64,000 nt of DNA from Roseomonas mucosa (GCA_945878375.1 CAMDWG010000015.1:28000-91999), one strand, 5' to 3'; positions 1 to 8,970 are shown, counted from the stretch's first letter. The notes: generated by a model not told the origin, from the sequence alone. Numbers and translations: made by a program.

Positions 1-669
1 CGCCTCACCCGGCGCCAGCGCGAAGCTCGACCCGATCACCTGGTGCGGCGGAATGCCATAGGCCTGTTCCGAGAAGGCGCGGACGAATTCCACGCCACCG
101 CCGGAGACGATGAAGGTCGTGAAGCCCTGGGCGCGCAGGAATCGCAGCACCTCGATCATCGGCTGATAGACCAGTTCCGTATAGGGCCGGCGCCAGCGCG
201 GATCGCGCGCGGTCGCCAGCCATTCGGCGGCGATGCGCTGGAAATCCTCCGGCGTGTTGCCGGCCTGTGCGGCGCCGGCCAGCCGCAGCAATCCCTCTGT
301 CCCGCCTGCTGCAGCGGCCCGCATATCGCCTGCGATGGCGGCGCGGAACAGCGCGTCCTGCTGCCAGGCCGGGTTCTGCGGCGCGAGCGCCCGGATGCGG
401 TCCAGGATGAAGATCAGCTGCGTGTAGGCCGGCTGTTCGACCCAGAGGCAGCCATCATTGTCGAAGGTCGCGATCCGCGCGGCGGGCGGCACGAAGTCGG
501 GGCTGCCCGGCGTGGTGACGGCGGCGACGAAGTCGATCAGGGCGCGCTTGCGCGGCCCATCGCGCCAGGAGGCAAGCGGGTCCGCCGCCGGCTGCGCGCC
601 GAGGCCGGAGACGGAGAGGGTCGCGGCGGCCAGGCCGAGCGCCGCACGGCGCGGCAGGTGCGGGTTCAT
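1..669 (-). CDS. HAD-superfamily hydrolase, C-terminus cut by window edge
   Basis: The first 223 codons are present and the frame is still open at base 1, so the C-terminus lies outside the window. An N-terminal segment with paired arginines and an alanine-rich stretch (residues 6-24) looks like an export signal, possibly Tat. HAD motif I is seen near residue 55 as FDNDGCLW, and motif II as the FIVSGGG stretch near residue 170. This is the phosphoserine-phosphatase-like subgroup of HAD enzymes, where the first Asp of DND would be the nucleophile. It is the last gene of a minus-strand run with aquaporin, sulfatase and formylglycine-generating enzyme. A 137-base gap holding a strong hairpin separates it from aqpZ. 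The substrate is unknown; a phosphomonoester is the family expectation. Confidence 0.8.
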   Translation of the reverse strand, partial: MNPHLPRRAALGLAAATLSVSGLGAQPAADPLASWRDGPRKRALIDFVAAVTTPGSPDFVPPAARIATFDNDGCLWVEQPAYTQLIFILDRIRALAPQNPAWQQDALFRAAIAGDMRAAAAGGTEGLLRLAGAAQAGNTPEDFQRIAAEWLATARDPRWRRPYTELVYQPMIEVLRFLRAQGFTTFIVSGGGVEFVRAFSEQAYGIPPHQVIGSSFALAPGEA

Positions 670-732
670 ATGCGGGCTTCCCGTCGGTCCTTGGGGTTGG
701 ATCGTCGTGGCATGGCTGGCGGAAGGGGGTGG

Positions 733-762
733 GCCGGCGGGCATGGGGGAACACCCGCCGGC
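733..762 (-). terminator. Stem-loop between aquaporin and HAD gene
   Basis: A perfect 9-bp inverted repeat (GCCGGCGGG / CCCGCCGGC) encloses a 12-base loop. It lies downstream of the aquaporin stop codon and upstream of the HAD start, read on the minus strand. No U-run follows, so it could be a weak or Rho-assisted terminator or an mRNA-stabilising hairpin rather than a classical intrinsic terminator. Confidence 0.4.
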
Positions 763-806
763 TATCGGGCCGCCACCGCGCAGGGGAGCGCGGCGGCGGC
801 GAGGCG

Positions 807-1544
807 TCAGCGGGCGGTCGGGTTGCCCGGCCCCGCGGGCTCGTTCGGCGACAGGTTGCGATAGACCAGCCCTGCCAGCACCGCGCCCGCCATCGGCGCG
901 ATCCAGAACACCCAGAGCTGCGCGACCGCCGCCCAGCCCGAGAAGAGCGCCGGGCCGGTGCTGCGCGCCGGGTTCACGCTGGTGTTGGTCACGGGGATCG
1001 AGATCAGGTGAATGAGCGTCAGCCCGAACCCGATCGCGATCGGCGCGAAGCCGGCCGGCGCCTTTCCATGCGTGGCGCCGAGGATGATGAACAGGAAGAA
1101 GAAGGTCATCACCACCTCGGTGAGCAAGGCCACCGACAGGCCGTATTTGCCCGGCGAGAGGTCGCCGAAGCCGTTCGGCGCCAGGCCGCCCGCCGGGTTG
1201 AAGAAGCCGGTCGCCGACCCGGTCGCGATCACATACAGCAGGAACGCGCTCGCGCAGGCGCCCGCCACCTGCGCCGCGATGTAGCCCGGCGCCTCGCTGG
1301 CCGGGAACCGCCCGGCCGTCACCAGGCCGATCGTGACCGCAGGGTTGAGGTGACAGCCCGAGATATGGCCGATCGCGTAGGCCATGGTCAGGACCGTCAG
1401 CCCGAAGGCGAGCGAGACGCCAACCAGCCCGATCCCGACCTCGGGGAACTTGGCGGCGAGCACCGCGCTGCCGCACCCGCCCAGCACCAGCCAGAAGGTG
1501 CCGATGAACTCGGCCGTCAGCTTCGCTTTCATGTTCGACTGCAT
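807..1544 (-). CDS. aqpZ: Aquaporin Z, water channel
   Basis: This 245-residue inner-membrane protein of the MIP family forms a water pore. Both half-helix NPA boxes are visible: HLNPAVT at residues 65-71 and [10 protein letters not shown] at about 189-198, the second with the conserved Arg of the selectivity filter. The preceding segment [14 protein letters not shown] matches AqpZ, including the selectivity-filter His near residue 179, which favours water over glycerol. Length and six hydrophobic segments fit the family. An AGGAAGAGA ribosome-binding site precedes the chosen ATG; a second in-frame ATG lies four codons downstream. It follows the sulfatase stop by 35 bases on the same strand and is probably co-transcribed with it. 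Confidence 0.95.
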   Translation of the reverse strand: MQSNMKAKLTAEFIGTFWLVLGGCGSAVLAAKFPEVGIGLVGVSLAFGLTVLTMAYAIGHISGCHLNPAVTIGLVTAGRFPASEAPGYIAAQVAGACASAFLLYVIATGSATGFFNPAGGLAPNGFGDLSPGKYGLSVALLTEVVMTFFFLFIILGATHGKAPAGFAPIAIGFGLTLIHLISIPVTNTSVNPARSTGPALFSGWAAVAQLWVFWIAPMAGAVLAGLVYRNLSPNEPAGPGNPTAR

Positions 1545-1579
1545 GATCGGGGTCTCTTCCTGGTGAACGGGGCGCGTGC

Positions 1580-3211
1580 TCAGCGCGCCCCGGCGCCTGC
1601 GCGCAGCCGTGCCATGGCATCGCCCAGGCTGAAGCTGCCCGGCGCCTGGCGCGGCGGGAAGTCGCGGAAGGTCGCCAGGAAGCGGCCGACGAAGGCCTGC
1701 GCCGGCACCAGCGCGAAGGCGCGTTCCACCCGCCAGCGATTATGCTCGAAGGATTCGGTGGCCCGCTCATAGGGGTCGGATCGCAGGTTGAAGAGCATCG
1801 GCAGGCGCAGCGGCGTGAAGCCGCGTTCCCACACGCCGAAGCCGTGATTCTCCTGGATCATGAAATGGACCTTCCAATTGCCGTAGCGCAGCGCGGCGAG
1901 GTCCCCGTCATCGGTGAAGTAGAAGATCTCCTGCCGCGCGCCTGGCCCGGCGCCGGTCAGCAGCGGCAACTGGTTGTAGCCGTCCAGATGGACCTTGTAG
2001 GTGCGGGCGCCGATCTGGTGACCGGTCAGCAGCTTCTGCTTGATCTCTGGCTCCCCGGCCGCCGCCAGCAGCGTCGGCATCCAATCCTGCAGGGAGACGA
2101 TGTCGTTGATCACCTGCCCCGGCTGGATGCGCCCCGGCCAGCGGATCGCTGCCGGCGCGCGGAAGCCGCCTTCCCAGGCGGTCGCCTTCTCGCCCCGGAA
2201 GGGGGTGTTGCCGCCATCGGGCCAGGACATCACCTCGGCGCCGTTGTCGGTCGTGTAGATGACGATGGTGTTCTGCGTGATGCCGAGGTCGTCCAGCTTC
2301 TTCAGCAACTGGCCGACATGCCCGTCATGCTCCACCATCCCGTCGGCATAGACGCCGAGACCGGTCACGCCGCGGCTTTCCGGCTTGAGACGGGTCCAGA
2401 TGTGCATCCGCGTCGAGTTGAACCAGGTGAAGAAGGGCCGGTTCGCGCGATGCGCGCGGTCGATGAAGTCGAGCGCGCCGCCGAGGAATTCCTCATCCAC
2501 CGTCTCCATACGCTTCATGGTCAGCGGGCCGGTGTTCTCGATGCGCTGGGTGCCGTCCGGGTTCGCCCAGGTCTTCAGCACGCCGCGCGGGCCGAACTGG
2601 CGGCGGAATTCCGGGTTGCGCGGGTAGTCGGGGTTCTCCGGCTCATCTTCGGCGTTCAGGTGGTAGAGGCTGCCGAAGAACTCGTCGAAGCCGTGCATCG
2701 TCGGCAGGTGCTCGTCACGGTCGCCGAGGTGGTTCTTGCCGAACTGCCCCGTCGCGTAGCCCATGGCCTTGAGCAGGACTGCGATGGTCGGGTCCTCGGG
2801 CCGCATGCCTTCCGCTGCGCCGGGCAGGCCGACCTTCGACAGGCCGGTGCGGATCGGGCTCTGCCCCGTGATGAAGGCCGATCGGCCGGCGGTGCAGGAA
2901 TTCTCGGCGTAGTGGTCGGTGAACATCGCGCCTTCGCGGGCGATGCGGTCGATATTGGGCGTGCGGTAGCCCATCATCCCCATGTTGTAGGCCGAGATAT
3001 TCGCCCAGCCGACATCGTCGCCGAAGATCACCAGGATGTTCGGCCGCCCCTGCGCGGCGGCGGGTGCGGTGGCGGGCGCTTGCGCCGGCGCCGCCGGGCG
3101 CGGCTGCGCCTGGGCGAGGCTTGCGCCCCCCGGCAGCGCGCCGGCGGCCAGCCCCGCCGCGCCGCCCAGCAGCATGCCGCGCCGCGAACGGCCCTGTCCT
3201 TGGTTGCTCAT
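1580..3211 (-). CDS. Tat-exported arylsulfatase-type sulfatase
   Basis: This 543-residue type I sulfatase hydrolyses sulfate esters, probably in the periplasm. The N-terminus has a twin-arginine signal (SRRGMLLGG, Arg10-Arg11) followed by an Ala/Pro-rich linker to about residue 55. The metal-binding start of the sulfatase fold is at [11 protein letters not shown] (residues 59-69, Asp65-Asp66). The formylglycine site is CTAGR at residues 106-110, a C-x-A-x-R variant of the usual C-x-P-x-R. The adjacent upstream gene encodes a formylglycine-generating enzyme that could convert Cys106. The start is supported by the Tat signal and a purine-rich stretch; the open frame extends further upstream, but that part overlaps the activating enzyme. 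The natural substrate cannot be read from sequence. Confidence 0.93.
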   Translation of the reverse strand: MSNQGQGRSRRGMLLGGAAGLAAGALPGGASLAQAQPRPAAPAQAPATAPAAAQGRPNILVIFGDDVGWANISAYNMGMMGYRTPNIDRIAREGAMFTDHYAENSCTAGRSAFITGQSPIRTGLSKVGLPGAAEGMRPEDPTIAVLLKAMGYATGQFGKNHLGDRDEHLPTMHGFDEFFGSLYHLNAEDEPENPDYPRNPEFRRQFGPRGVLKTWANPDGTQRIENTGPLTMKRMETVDEEFLGGALDFIDRAHRANRPFFTWFNSTRMHIWTRLKPESRGVTGLGVYADGMVEHDGHVGQLLKKLDDLGITQNTIVIYTTDNGAEVMSWPDGGNTPFRGEKATAWEGGFRAPAAIRWPGRIQPGQVINDIVSLQDWMPTLLAAAGEPEIKQKLLTGHQIGARTYKVHLDGYNQLPLLTGAGPGARQEIFYFTDDGDLAALRYGNWKVHFMIQENHGFGVWERGFTPLRLPMLFNLRSDPYERATESFEHNRWRVERAFALVPAQAFVGRFLATFRDFPPRQAPGSFSLGDAMARLRAGAGAR

Positions 3212-3225
3212 CTCGCCTTGTCTCC

Positions 3226-4230
3226 TCAGGTTCTTGGGGTGTCGCGGCGGATGCAGCGGAAGCCAATATGGCTCATGCCGGTGTCCACCATTTGCGCGTG
3301 GCGCGCCGCCGGCCGGTAGCGCCGGCAGTAGGATGGCGCGCACAGGAAGGACCCGCCCTTCACAACCTTCCGCGGGATGCGGATGGCGGGCTGGGCCGGA
3401 TCGAAGGACCCCTGGATTGCGGGGCAGCGCGGGTTCCGTGGCGTGCAGCAGCTTTCGGACGGGCCGGGATCGGCGCCCTTGGTGTCCGGCGCCGCGTGCC
3501 GCGCGCCCCACCAATCGGTGGTCCATTCCCAGACATTCCCGCAAGCCTCGAACAGCCCGTAGCCGTTCGGCGGGAAGGACCGCACCGGGCAGGTCCGCGC
3601 GTAGCCATCGGCCTCGAAATTCCGCCAGGGGAAGGGGCCCTGCCACGTGTTTGCTAGATGCACACCGCCGGGGGCCAATTCCTGCCCCCAGGCGAATTCC
3701 GCCGCCTCAAGCCCGCCGCGGGCGGCGTATTCCCACTCCGCCTCGGTGGGCAGGTCCTTGCCCGCCCAGCGCGCATAGGCCTCCGCATCCTCGAAGGCGA
3801 CATGGATGACGGGGTGGTCCTCCCGCCCCGCGATGGTGCTGCCGGGGCCTTCGGGGTGGCGCCATTGGGCGCCCGGCGTCCAATGCCACCAATTGGCGAT
3901 GACGGAGGTGTCCACCGGCCCATCGGTCATGCGGAAGACCAGCGCGCCCGGCGCCAGCATCTCGGGCCTCGCGCCCGGATAGAGCGTGGGGTCGAGCGGG
4001 CGTTCGGCGAGCGTCACATGGCCGGTGGCGGCGACGAAGGCGGCGAAGGCCGCATTGGTCACGGCCGTCTCATCCATCCAGAAGCCGTCCACGCGGGCGC
4101 GGTGCTGGGGCCGTTCTTCCGGGTAGTGGCGGTCCGATCCCATCAGGAAGATGCCGCCGGGGATGCGGACCATGCCCGCGGGCGCCCCATCGGGCGCCGC
4201 GCACAGCAGTTCCGCATCCTGCCCTGCCAT
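3226..4230 (-). CDS. Formylglycine-generating enzyme (SUMF1 family)
   Basis: This 334-residue enzyme oxidises a sulfatase cysteine to C-alpha-formylglycine. The FGE-sulfatase fold begins at IPGGIFLMGSDRHYPEE near residue 23. The C-terminal redox pair is seen in GGSFLCAPSYCRRYR (about Cys297 and Cys302), equivalent to the catalytic pair of human SUMF1, and the family end motif HIGFRC follows. The start is chosen because GGGAGG lies just upstream; an ATG 12 codons earlier has no such site. The stop is 14 bases before the sulfatase start, so the two are surely one operon. The substrate is probably that sulfatase. A LysR gene diverges upstream. Confidence 0.93.
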   Translation of the reverse strand: MAGQDAELLCAAPDGAPAGMVRIPGGIFLMGSDRHYPEERPQHRARVDGFWMDETAVTNAAFAAFVAATGHVTLAERPLDPTLYPGARPEMLAPGALVFRMTDGPVDTSVIANWWHWTPGAQWRHPEGPGSTIAGREDHPVIHVAFEDAEAYARWAGKDLPTEAEWEYAARGGLEAAEFAWGQELAPGGVHLANTWQGPFPWRNFEADGYARTCPVRSFPPNGYGLFEACGNVWEWTTDWWGARHAAPDTKGADPGPSESCCTPRNPRCPAIQGSFDPAQPAIRIPRKVVKGGSFLCAPSYCRRYRPAARHAQMVDTGMSHIGFRCIRRDTPRT

Positions 4231-4324
4231 CTGCGACGCCTCCCAAGCTTGCCGAAAGGTTGCCATAAGGTATCGAAGGGGTGCCAATATCCTTCCGACA
4301 ATCCTGTCTTGCCTGGGATGACAT

Positions 4325-5377
4325 ATGCTGGAGGTACGGGACCTGCGCCTGGTGCAGGCCATCGAGGAGCATGGGAGCCTCGCCCGCGCCGCGCGGGTCC
4401 TTGCCACCTCGCAGCCCGCCTTGACCCGCAGCCTCGCGGCGCTGGAAGCGCGGCTGCGCGGGAAGCTGTTCGAACGCGGCCCGCGCGGCGCCATCGCGAC
4501 CGATCTCGGCCGGGCGGTGCTGGCGGATGCGGCCGAGATCCTGGCCCGGCTGGAACGGCTGGACCGCCACCTTCTGGAAGTGCGCGGCGGCCAGGTGCGC
4601 GACCTGACCATCGTTGCCGGCGCCTATGCGGCGGAGACGGTCGCAATGGTCGCGGCGGCGCGGATGCTCGCCCTCTACCCCCGTATCAGGCTGCGCTTGG
4701 TCTCCACCAACTGGGCGGAGGTCCCGCGCGCGGTGCATGAGCGGGAGGCGCCGATCGGCCTGCTCGACCTGCGCGGATTCCAGGACGATCCGGGGCTGGA
4801 GGTGGAACGGCTCCGGCCGCAGCCCGCCATCTTCGTCACCCGCCCGGGCCATCCGCTGACGCGACGGGGGCGCCTCGATCTGGCGGACATCATGGCCTTT
4901 CCCTTCGTCTTCCTCGGCCGCGTGCCGCGCCAGGTCCAGGCGCCCATCGCGGCGGCGCGGGAAGCGGCGCGGGCGGCGGGCGCGATGCACCCGGCCTTCC
5001 CGGCCCTGGTGCAGGAAAGCCCGCGGGCGAGCCTCGCCATGCTGCGCCATTGTGATGCGGTGGCGGGTGTCACGGTCGCGGTCGCGGCCGATGCGCTCCG
5101 GCTGGGGGAGGTCGTGGCCCTGCCCTGGCGCGCCCCCTGGGTGTCGGTGCATCCGGGCGTGGTGCGCCTGCGCGGCCGCCCGCTGGGAGAGGCGGAGCAG
5201 GGCTTCCTCGACCTGCTTCGGGATGCCGATGCCGAGGCCGAGCGCGACGCCATCGCCTGGTGCGCCGCGGCGGGGCTTTCGCCGGATTGCGGCGGCGCGG
5301 AGCCCTACCCGCCCACGAAGCCGGAGGCCGCGATGGCGCGGTCGAGCGGCGCTGCCTCGAAGCCGAAATCGGCGTAG
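4325..5377 (+). CDS. LysR-family transcriptional regulator
   Basis: The 350-residue product has a LysR winged helix-turn-helix at residues 3-60 (VQAIEEHGSLARAARVLATS then QPALTRSLAALE), followed by an effector-binding periplasmic-protein-like domain to about residue 300. A tail of roughly 45 residues beyond the usual family length overlaps the convergent downstream gene by 73 bases. It is divergent from the FGE-sulfatase-aquaporin operon with a 94-base gap, the usual arrangement for a regulator of the neighbouring operon. That it controls sulfate-ester use is inference from position only. Confidence 0.9.
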   Translation: MLEVRDLRLVQAIEEHGSLARAARVLATSQPALTRSLAALEARLRGKLFERGPRGAIATDLGRAVLADAAEILARLERLDRHLLEVRGGQVRDLTIVAGAYAAETVAMVAAARMLALYPRIRLRLVSTNWAEVPRAVHEREAPIGLLDLRGFQDDPGLEVERLRPQPAIFVTRPGHPLTRRGRLDLADIMAFPFVFLGRVPRQVQAPIAAAREAARAAGAMHPAFPALVQESPRASLAMLRHCDAVAGVTVAVAADALRLGEVVALPWRAPWVSVHPGVVRLRGRPLGEAEQGFLDLLRDADAEAERDAIAWCAAAGLSPDCGGAEPYPPTKPEAAMARSSGAASKPKSA

Positions 5378-5724
5378 CCGGCGCGCAGCCGGGCGACATA
5401 TTCCGCCGCCGGCGGGCCGGGGCGGCGCTTGATCTCGTGGTAGATCCAGGCCGCGCCGCCGCCGGGCAGCGCGATGCGCGACCGGGCATAGGTGTGCGGC
5501 CCCTCGAACCCATCCAGCGCGTCGAGATGCGCTGCGGTCACATGCCACAGGCCGATGGGCACGGCGGCATCCGCATCGGGCTCGACCAGCGCGAAGCGGC
5601 CGAGCGCCAGCCGCCATCCGGGCAGCATCAGCGCGCCGGCCACCTGCGCGCCCGGGCAGCGCGCCCGCATCTGCGCGTGCCAGAGATTGCTGCCATAGGC
5701 GGCGTAGGGAAGGTTTTCGGTCAT
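5305..5724 (-). CDS. Gamma-glutamylcyclotransferase-like (AIG2/GGCT fold) protein
   Basis: This 139-residue protein carries the signature YAAYGSNL at residues 7-14, the substrate-binding loop of the gamma-glutamylcyclotransferase fold. A later GFEGPHTYARSRI segment and a C-terminal DFGFEAAPLDRAIA helix also resemble the family. It may cyclise gamma-glutamylamines or gamma-glutamyl amino acids, but family members vary and the exact substrate is not known. The gene is convergent with the LysR gene, and the tails overlap by 73 bases. It is divergent from the lactate-permease-like gene across a 43-base gap containing a perfect inverted repeat. Confidence 0.8.
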   Translation of the reverse strand: MTENLPYAAYGSNLWHAQMRARCPGAQVAGALMLPGWRLALGRFALVEPDADAAVPIGLWHVTAAHLDALDGFEGPHTYARSRIALPGGGAAWIYHEIKRRPGPPAAEYVARLRAGYADFGFEAAPLDRAIAASGFVGG

Positions 5725-5730
5725 GGTCCT

Positions 5731-5762
5731 ATAGCGTGATCCAGCTTGCGGCCTCACGCTAT
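5731..5762. promoter_or_regulatory. Perfect 9-bp inverted repeat between divergent genes
   Basis: ATAGCGTGA at 5731-5739 is repeated inverted as TCACGCTAT at 5754-5762 with a 14-base spacer. It fills most of the gap between the GGCT-fold gene (minus) and the permease gene (plus, ATG at 5768). It could be an operator for a dimeric regulator acting on both genes or a transcript hairpin; no known consensus is recognised. Confidence 0.5.
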
Positions 5763-5767
5763 GGGCG

Positions 5768-7171
5768 ATGATGCTTCTCCTCCAGGCCGCGCCGCTGCTG
5801 CTGCTGGTCGCGCTGCTGCTGTCGGGCCGGGCGGGGCCGGTGCCGGCGGTGCTGGCCGCGCTGGCCGTGGCGCTGCCCGGCGCGCTGCTGTCCGGGCCCG
5901 CAGGCGATGCACCGCTGGCCTTCCTGGCGGAGGAGACGGCGCGCGGCGCCTTCCTGGCCCTGAAGCCCATCGCCATCGTCGCGGGCGGCCTGCTGTTCCA
6001 TGCGGCGGTGACGCGGGCCGACGCCTCGGCCGCCACCGCGCCACCCTCCGCGCGGCGGGTCTTCGTCGTCACGATGCTGGCCGGCGCCTTCCTGGAAAGC
6101 GTCACCGGCTTCGCTGTCGGCGCGGTCTTCGCGCTGGCGGCGCTGCGCGGCATGGGCATCCTCGGCGCGCCGGCAGCCGCGATGGCGCTGCTGGCGCTGG
6201 TGCTGGTCCCCTGGGGCGGGCTCGGCCCGGGTACCGCGCTCGGCGCGGCGCTGATCGGCCTGCCGGCGCAGGAGGTCGCTGCCGCCACCGCCTGGCCGAC
6301 TGCCGCCTGGCTGCCGCTGCTGGGGCCGGTGCTGTGGCGGCTTTGCGCGGCGGCGGGCATCCCCGTGCCGCCGGCCGAGAAGCTGGTGCAGACCTTCGTG
6401 CTGTGCGCGGTGGCGGCGCTGCTGCTGGCGTCCCACGCCCTGTTCCCCTTCGAGGTCGCGGGCATCGTCGCCACCGGCATCCCGCTGCTGGCGATGCTGT
6501 GGCGGCTGGACCCGCCGCGCGGGGCGGCGGGCTGGCGTCGCGCGGCGGCGGCGCTCGCACCCTATGCCGGTCTGACCGTGGCGCTGCTGCTGGCGCGCGG
6601 CTGGGCCGGCGCGCCGGCCTGGGTGCCCTTCGCCGATCTTCCGCCCTTCCCACTGAGCCATGTGGCCATCGTGCTGTGGCTGGTCGCGGCCGCGCTGCTG
6701 GCGATGCGCCCGGATGGGCTGGCGCGCGCGCGCGGCGCCCTGGCGCGGGCGCGGCGGCCGATGGTGGTGATGCTGCTGTATGTGGTGCTGGCGCGGTGGA
6801 TGGCGGGCTCCGGCATGGCCGGCGCGCTGGCCGAGGCGGCCGCCGGCGCCTTCGGGCCGCTCACCCCCTTCGCGGTGCCGGTGCTGGCCTTCGCGGCGGG
6901 GATGGTGACGGGCAGCAATGTAGGGTCGAACGCGGCGTTGATGCCGGTGCAGGCGGCGCTCGGCGCCGCCGCCGGCCTGCCCCCGATACTCGCCCCGGCG
7001 CTGCAGAACTTCGCTGGCGCGGCGGGGGCGGGGATGTCCTTCGCTGTCACCGCGATGATCTGCGGGCTGCTGGCGGATGGCACGCGGCCGGCGCAGGTCT
7101 GGCGGCTGCTGCTGCCTTCGATGTTGCTGGTGATCCTGATCGGCTGGGCCCTTGTGCTGGTGGCGGGCTGA
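5768..7171 (+). CDS. L-lactate permease (LctP)-family transporter
   Basis: The 467-residue polytopic inner-membrane protein is almost entirely hydrophobic, with about 12 membrane segments. LctP-family landmarks are ESVTGFAVGAVFALAA (about residues 110-125) and GMVTGSNVGSNAALMPVQA near residue 378. The family imports lactate or glycolate with protons; the exact substrate here is not determinable. The gene starts with two tandem ATG codons. It is followed by a GC-rich hairpin and then the TRAP transporter genes, which also import organic acids, so the two systems may serve related substrates. Confidence 0.8.
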   Translation: MMLLLQAAPLLLLVALLLSGRAGPVPAVLAALAVALPGALLSGPAGDAPLAFLAEETARGAFLALKPIAIVAGGLLFHAAVTRADASAATAPPSARRVFVVTMLAGAFLESVTGFAVGAVFALAALRGMGILGAPAAAMALLALVLVPWGGLGPGTALGAALIGLPAQEVAAATAWPTAAWLPLLGPVLWRLCAAAGIPVPPAEKLVQTFVLCAVAALLLASHALFPFEVAGIVATGIPLLAMLWRLDPPRGAAGWRRAAAALAPYAGLTVALLLARGWAGAPAWVPFADLPPFPLSHVAIVLWLVAAALLAMRPDGLARARGALARARRPMVVMLLYVVLARWMAGSGMAGALAEAAAGAFGPLTPFAVPVLAFAAGMVTGSNVGSNAALMPVQAALGAAAGLPPILAPALQNFAGAAGAGMSFAVTAMICGLLADGTRPAQVWRLLLPSMLLVILIGWALVLVAG

Positions 7172-7173
7172 AC

Positions 7174-7188
7174 CGCCCCGCGGGGGCG
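7174..7188 (+). terminator. Short GC stem-loop after the LctP-like gene
   Basis: CGCCCC and GGGGCG form a 6-bp stem with a 3-base loop directly after the permease stop codon. There is no U-run. It may separate this transcript from the TRAP operon, which has its own promoter-like sequence downstream. Confidence 0.3.
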
Positions 7189-7213
7189 AGGCCGGCGCTT
7201 CGCAGCGACGGGA

Positions 7214-7243
7214 TTGAAGGAAGACCGCGCCTTCACCTATACC
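7214..7243 (+). promoter_or_regulatory. Candidate sigma-70 promoter of the TRAP operon
   Basis: TTGAAG at 7214-7219 and TATACC at 7238-7243 are separated by 18 bases and lie about 55 bases before the dctP start. The match to the -35/-10 consensus is moderate and stands out against the GC-rich surroundings. Confidence 0.4.
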
Positions 7244-7296
7244 GGATGGCAGAGCGGGCCCATGCAAGGCGCCCTGCCGAGGAGGAACATCCGTCC

Positions 7297-8283
7297 ATGA
7301 AGCTGTCCCGTCGCCCGGTCCTGGGCCTTTCGGCACTCGCCGCCACGCTGACGCTCGGCGCCGCGCCGGCCCTGGCCCAGACCCAGGTCACCTTCCAGCA
7401 CCCGATCGGCATCCACAGCCACTACGGCGCCGGCACGACCGCCTTCAAGGAAACCTTCGAGCGCCTGACCAATAACCGCTTCCGCGTCGTCTACCAGCGC
7501 AACGACAATGAGCGCGAGACGATCGAAGCGACGCAGATCGGCACTATCGAGTGCACCATCACCTCCACCGGCCCGACCGGCAATTTCGTGCCGGAGACCC
7601 GCAACCTCGACGTGCCCTTCCTGTTCCGTGACACGGCCCATGCCCGCGGCGTGCTGGACAGCCAGATCGGGCAGGACCTGCTGGCGCGCTTCACCCCGCG
7701 CGGCCTGGTGGCGCTGGCCTGGATGGAGAACGGCTTCCGCCACATGACCAACAACCGGCGCGAGGTGAACACCCCCGCCGATGTGCGCGGCCTGAAGGTC
7801 CGCACCATGGAAAACCCGGTGCATATGCGCGCCTTCCAGTCGCTCGGTGCGCTGCCGACGCCGATGGCGTTCTCGGAACTCGTCCCGGCGCTGCAGCAGG
7901 GCACGGTGGACGGGCAGGAAAACCCGATCCCGGTGATCCTGAACAACAACCTGAACCAGGTGCAGCGCCACCTGACGCTGACCGGCCACGTCTATTCGCC
8001 GGCCGTGATGCTCTGCAACCCGGCCTTCGTCGGCCGCCTGAACGCGGCTGATCGCGCCGCCATGCAGCAGGCCGCCCGCGATGCGGCCGCCGCGAACCGC
8101 GCGCGGGTGACGTCTGACGAGCAGACCGGCGTGGACGAGCTGCGCCGCCGTGGCATGACGGTGGTGACGCAGGTCGACAGCGCCGCCTTCCAGGCCGCGC
8201 TCGCGCCGTCTGCCGCGCAGATCGAACAGGGCCTGGACAGCGCCCTGCTGCGCCGCATCCGCGAATGGCGCCCCGGCTCGTAA
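7297..8283 (+). CDS. dctP: TRAP transporter solute-receptor (DctP)
   Basis: This 328-residue periplasmic binding protein begins with a Sec signal peptide (residues 1-27, ending APALA before QTQ). The mature part has the DctP fold, with characteristic LKVRTMENPVHM and ELVPALQQGTVDGQENP segments near residues 165-210; the latter contains the conserved DGQENP loop of the family. It captures an organic acid or related anion for the membrane components encoded next. A strong ribosome-binding site (GAGGAGGAA) precedes the ATG. A stable hairpin follows the stop codon, as is common where the receptor is made in excess over the permeases. The ligand is unknown. Confidence 0.93.
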   Translation: MKLSRRPVLGLSALAATLTLGAAPALAQTQVTFQHPIGIHSHYGAGTTAFKETFERLTNNRFRVVYQRNDNERETIEATQIGTIECTITSTGPTGNFVPETRNLDVPFLFRDTAHARGVLDSQIGQDLLARFTPRGLVALAWMENGFRHMTNNRREVNTPADVRGLKVRTMENPVHMRAFQSLGALPTPMAFSELVPALQQGTVDGQENPIPVILNNNLNQVQRHLTLTGHVYSPAVMLCNPAFVGRLNAADRAAMQQAARDAAAANRARVTSDEQTGVDELRRRGMTVVTQVDSAAFQAALAPSAAQIEQGLDSALLRRIREWRPGS

Positions 8284-8306
8284 GCCGGACGCGACGGGCC
8301 TGATCG

Positions 8307-8333
8307 GGGGCGCGGGGCTCTGCTCCGCGCCCC
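8307..8333 (+). terminator. Intercistronic hairpin between dctP and dctQ
   Basis: GGGGCGCGG (8307-8315) and CCGCGCCCC (8325-8333) make a perfect 9-bp stem with a 9-base loop, followed by TTCTCTC. The position suggests a partial terminator or a 3-prime-end stabiliser giving higher dctP than dctQM expression. Confidence 0.55.
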
Positions 8334-8361
8334 TTCTCTCACTTCGCGCGCGGGGGACCCC

Positions 8362-8970
8362 ATGAACGCGATGAACGTCATGCCGCTCCAGGTCACCGTC
8401 GTCGCGACGGTCGCCGCCGTGGGCTTCGCGCTCTGGGCGGGCCGCGACGACGGCCAGCGCAGCGGGGCGCGCGCCATGGCGCGCCGGGCCGTGCTGACGC
8501 TCGACCGCTTCACCTCCGAGATCGCGGCGATCATCGCCTGCCTTGCGCTGACGCTCGCCGTCGCGGCGGGGGCGTGGCAGGTCTTCTCCCGCTTCGCGAC
8601 AGAGACGCCGTCTTCCTGGTCCGAGGCGCTGGTGCGCATTGCGCTGATCTGGATGGCCTATCTCGGCGTGGCGGTGGCGCTGCGCGCGGGGGCGCTGGTC
8701 TCGATCGATGTCGCGCATCGCTACACGCGCGGCGCCGTCCGGCGGACGGTGGAGGCCATGACGCTGGCCTGCGTCCTGTCCTTCATGGGCATCATGTTCT
8801 GGTTCGGCTGGGCGATGACCGAACGCGTGCAATTCCAGACCATCGCCGGCCTCGAATTCTCGATGGCGTATGCGTATGCGGCGATCCCGCTGGGCGCGCT
8901 GTTCGCCATGGTGGGCGCCATGGCCCATTTCCTCGACCGCCGCGCCGAAGAGCTGGAGAACGCCGTATGA
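8362..8970 (+). CDS. dctQ: TRAP transporter small permease (DctQ)
   Basis: The 202-residue product has four clear membrane segments from about residue 50 onward, plus one extra hydrophobic segment at residues 8-24 not typical of DctQ. The DctQ-like core includes SEALVRIALIWMAYLGVAVA near residue 88 and a RAGALVSID stretch after it. An alternative ATG at 8476 (MARRAVLTLDRF) would give a protein of standard length without the N-terminal extension. The stop codon overlaps an ATG that opens a 54-codon frame leading to dctM. The protein forms the small membrane subunit that supports the DctM transporter. Confidence 0.88.
   Translation: MNAMNVMPLQVTVVATVAAVGFALWAGRDDGQRSGARAMARRAVLTLDRFTSEIAAIIACLALTLAVAAGAWQVFSRFATETPSSWSEALVRIALIWMAYLGVAVALRAGALVSIDVAHRYTRGAVRRTVEAMTLACVLSFMGIMFWFGWAMTERVQFQTIAGLEFSMAYAYAAIPLGALFAMVGAMAHFLDRRAEELENAV

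Noticed and set aside
3212..3646. Longer N-terminus for the sulfatase
   Set aside because: It overlaps the conserved C-terminus of the formylglycine-generating enzyme, and the Tat signal sits exactly at the chosen start.
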